Notes under the pieces: model-generated
What the model saw: only the letters and a program-made list of their open reading frames with translations
Databases searched by the model: none
What the model was told of the DNA's origin: nothing
Position numbers and translations under genes: made by a program
Assembly: GCA_028278625.1 (NCBI GenBank)
Contig: JANQDY010000262.1
Location: 1 to 15,844 of the forward strand
Source: Thermodesulfobacteriota bacterium
GTDB lineage: Bacteria; Desulfobacterota; DSM-4660; Desulfatiglandales; Desulfatiglandaceae
Direction: 5' to 3'
DNA length: 15,844 nucleotides
Shown here: piece by piece, positions 13,780 through 15,844 of the stretch
Layout: each line of letters starts with the position of its first letter
Position numbering within the stretch: position 1 is the first letter of the stretch

Positions 13780-14944
13780 CCTGGTTTCTCTCGAATTTTG
13801 CCATGGCCATTACCTTTTCATAGACACGAAGAACCTTTTCCCCACTCTTTTCCCAACTGAATTTTTTTGCCTGCAAGGATGCCTTTCCTTTTTGCTTTTT
13901 CCGGTAGCCTTCCTCCCCTGCAATTTTGAGGAGCCCTTCCGCCATCTCTTTTTGGTCCAGAGGGTTGACATAAAGGGCCGCATCCCCCGCCACTTCCGGC
14001 AGGCTCGTGGTATTGGCGGCCATAACGGCGGCACCGAACCCCAAGGCCTCCAAAACCGGAAGGCCGAAGCCTTCATAGAGGGACGGATATAGAAAAGCAA
14101 AGCAGTTCCGGTAAAGCCATATGAGTTCATCATCCGAAACATAACCGGGGAGTCGCACATGTTCTTTCAGCCCCAATCGGTCGATAAAGGGCTCCAGGTC
14201 CCCCTCCAGCCACCCTTTGCCCCCCGCGAGAACCAGGGGAATGGGATTGTTCGTATGGGCCAGGTATTCCCGAAAGGCCCGAAGGAGCCTGCGCAGGTTT
14301 TTTCGTGGCTCCAACGTACAGACACTCAGCCAGAATCGATCCGGCACCAGACGGCCAACCCTTTTACCGGAAATCCTGTTCCAAGCGGATGAGGTAAAAC
14401 GGGACCCCAAATGGACCACGCCGGTACGCTCCTTGGGGTAATGGGGATAGGTTTCGAGGAAACGGTTTCGTGAATATTCTGATATGGCGAGAATAAAATC
14501 AGCGGAAACGGCCGCCTGAAAGACGCCGCCAAAACATTTTGTGCGGTTTTCCTCGGTTGTCAAATCAGGATAATCAAAGAAGCTCAGATCGTAAAGGGTA
14601 TAGACGACTCGGGCGTTTCCAAACCCCTTGGGGCACGAATAGTTGTTGGCATGAATGATGTGGGGATTGTCCAATCTCTCTTCCGCATCAGAAGGGAGAT
14701 CCTCCCAAAATGAAAAAGCCGTCTCTAAATCCTTTCCGATACGTATCCTTTTTACGTTCGATTTAAGGATTTTTCGAGTGCCTTTCTCCGCATTCGGATC
14801 CCAGAAGGTGGTACCGAAATGGGGATACAGGATATAGTCGTTTTCCCGGTCCAGTTCCGTAAGCGCCAGGATCAGAGAATCGGCAAAGTATCCGCATCCT
14901 GCTTTGTTGCTTCCGGTCTGACTGATGTCGAATCCGATTTTCAT
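13763..14944 (-). CDS. GT4 family glycosyltransferase
   Basis: Retaining GT-B glycosyltransferase, 393 residues from the ATG at 14944. The frame runs on to 14989, but the added 15 residues are not family-like, and the ATG at 14944 overlaps the preceding stop by 4 bases (ATGA). MKIGFDISQTG with the glycine-containing loop (AGCGYFADSL) opens the acceptor domain. SVCTLEPRKNL (207-217) and LVLAGGKGW (237-245) lie in the donor domain. The E-x7-E nucleotide-sugar motif is complete: Glu291 and Glu299 in SLYEGFGLPVLEAL. This closely resembles mannosyltransferases of O-antigen clusters (WbaZ/WbdB type), but donor prediction at this level is unreliable. It probably acts at the cytoplasmic face, extending the lipid-linked repeat unit together with the GT2 enzymes. 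Confidence 0.93.
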   Translation of the reverse strand: MKIGFDISQTGSNKAGCGYFADSLILALTELDRENDYILYPHFGTTFWDPNAEKGTRKILKSNVKRIRIGKDLETAFSFWEDLPSDAEERLDNPHIIHANNYSCPKGFGNARVVYTLYDLSFFDYPDLTTEENRTKCFGGVFQAAVSADFILAISEYSRNRFLETYPHYPKERTGVVHLGSRFTSSAWNRISGKRVGRLVPDRFWLSVCTLEPRKNLRRLLRAFREYLAHTNNPIPLVLAGGKGWLEGDLEPFIDRLGLKEHVRLPGYVSDDELIWLYRNCFAFLYPSLYEGFGLPVLEALGFGAAVMAANTTSLPEVAGDAALYVNPLDQKEMAEGLLKIAGEEGYRKKQKGKASLQAKKFSWEKSGEKVLRVYEKVMAMAKFERNQDAFFF

Positions 14945-15840
14945 CGCCCATGCAGTCCCATGGCCCTCACCATGGCGTGGGCAGCCCATTTGCCCATGGT
15001 CTTGGCTGAATGAAGGGGCAGATTCCCGCGCCAGTGCAGGAAACCGGCCCCGCTAGCGGCAATGAGCATCATCACATAGATGAGGTCATTGAATGGCTTG
15101 GTACGGTCGGAAATCCTTTGATCCGCACAGACATGGGCAAAATTGTAGATCCATCTTTCCGGAACAACGCCCAGGCGGTTTTTGAGCATATCATTGATTT
15201 CTCTGTGCATGGCCCTGCGCTGTCCCATTGTCTTGTTTTCCCGGTACATTCTGGATCCTGCCAGCCTAATGTCCGTTTTCATAAAGGGGATTTGGGCACC
15301 CACACGCAGCCAGTATTCATAATCCATGCAAAACTGCAGATTCACATCCAGGAGACCGAACCTTTCAACAACGCTCCGCCTGAAAAAGACGGCCGGTTGG
15401 CAGAGGAAACAGACTTCCTTCAGTCGCTCGTAATTCCATTCTTCCGTGTAGTACGCCTCCATGACCCGGTCATCTTCATCGATATGATCGGCGTCTCCGT
15501 AAAGGACATCCACATGGGGAGACGCCTCAAAAATCCGAATGACACTGGGCAGGGCCTTCGGATAATAAACATCGTCGGAATTGAGCCATCCGATAATTTC
15601 GCCGCCCGTTCGTTTGATCCCTTTGTTGACGGCTTCTGTCTGCCCGTTGTCCCTTTCGGATACCCAACGGACTTGGTCTCCATATTTCTTGAGAATATCC
15701 AGAGTGTTGTCCGTGCTGGCCCCGTCAACGACCATATATTCCAAAAAAGGAACATCCTGCGTTAGAACGCTTTCTATGGTCCTTTCAATGAATTTTCCCT
15801 GGTTGAATGAGGGGGTGATAATGCTGATAGAAAGGGTCAA
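14941..15840 (-). CDS. GT2 family glycosyltransferase (start uncertain, may extend past window)
   Basis: Family 2 glycosyltransferase, 299 residues if the TTG at 15840-15838 is the start. The frame stays open to the window edge at 15844, so the true start may lie outside. LSISIITPSFNQG begins the GT-A fold, VVDGASTDNT (37-46) binds the nucleotide, WLNSDD (85-90) is the metal site, GDADHIDEDD follows, and CFLCQPAVFFRR and CMDYEYW complete the signature. It is a paralogue of the catalytic part of the GT2 gene at 1617-2741 but lacks that gene's C-terminal beta extension. It ends in a basic tail with a hydrophobic segment (LIYVMMLIAASGAGF). It is the first gene of the visible operon and overlaps the GT4 gene by 4 bases. 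Confidence 0.9.
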   Translation of the reverse strand: MTLSISIITPSFNQGKFIERTIESVLTQDVPFLEYMVVDGASTDNTLDILKKYGDQVRWVSERDNGQTEAVNKGIKRTGGEIIGWLNSDDVYYPKALPSVIRIFEASPHVDVLYGDADHIDEDDRVMEAYYTEEWNYERLKEVCFLCQPAVFFRRSVVERFGLLDVNLQFCMDYEYWLRVGAQIPFMKTDIRLAGSRMYRENKTMGQRRAMHREINDMLKNRLGVVPERWIYNFAHVCADQRISDRTKPFNDLIYVMMLIAASGAGFLHWRGNLPLHSAKTMGKWAAHAMVRAMGLHGR

Positions 15841-15844
15841 AAGG

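Noticed and set aside
14945..14989. N-terminal extension of the GT4 gene
   Set aside because: It reads into the preceding GT2 gene and lies before the typical MKIGFD start, which has a 4-base ATGA overlap.
15010..15765. 251-codon plus-strand open frame
   Set aside because: Antisense to the GT2 gene at 14941-15840; no family features and opposite to every other gene.

Overview
The window is one stretch of a large bacterial surface-polysaccharide (O-antigen, capsule or exopolysaccharide) locus. Fifteen genes all lie on the minus strand, so transcription runs from high to low coordinates. Neighbours overlap by 4, 8 or 17 bases or are separated by short gaps, the longest being 124 bases, so most or all of it probably forms one long operon. 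No tRNA, rRNA, CRISPR array, integrase or transposase was seen. The organism looks Gram-negative and mesophilic with moderate GC. The gene style, including a secreted subtilase with a C-terminal beta-repeat module, would suit a Desulfobacterota-type (delta-proteobacterial) genome, but that is only an impression.

Layout in the direction of transcription. Positions 15840-11746 hold a GT2 glycosyltransferase, a GT4 glycosyltransferase and a multi-membrane-span GT-C-like protein with a large C-terminal soluble region. Positions 11723-8220 hold a sugar-nucleotide cassette: a nucleotidyltransferase, a LegB-type 4,6-dehydratase, a DegT/DnrJ/EryC1/StrS aminotransferase and a PglD/NeuD-type acyltransferase. 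Together these four steps would make an NDP-activated 4-acylamido-4,6-dideoxy sugar, most simply a bacillosamine-type sugar. Positions 8186-6392 hold a GtrB/DPM1-like polyprenyl-phosphate glycosyltransferase and a zinc-ribbon SAM methyltransferase. Positions 6351-3723 hold two secreted proteins that are not biosynthetic enzymes: a tail-fibre-like protein ending in an S74 intramolecular chaperone (auto-protease) domain, and an S8 subtilase. Positions 3678-1 return to glycan synthesis with GDP-L-fucose synthase (fcl) and three GT2 glycosyltransferases, the last cut by the window edge.

Taken together: the cassette and Fcl supply activated sugars, five GT2 enzymes (one of them GtrB-like) and one GT4 enzyme transfer sugars, and the GtrB-like/GT-C pair could add a lipid-carried sugar on the outer face of the membrane. 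No flippase (Wzx), polymerase (Wzy), ABC exporter or GDP-mannose dehydratase (Gmd) is inside the window.

The points most worth a second look are: the secreted S74/S8 pair embedded in the glycan operon and preceded by a terminator-like hairpin; an inverted pair of 36-base arms built of 7-base units directly against the start codon of a glycosyltransferase; the LegB cassette without the later legionaminic acid enzymes; and C-terminal beta-rich extensions on two transferases.
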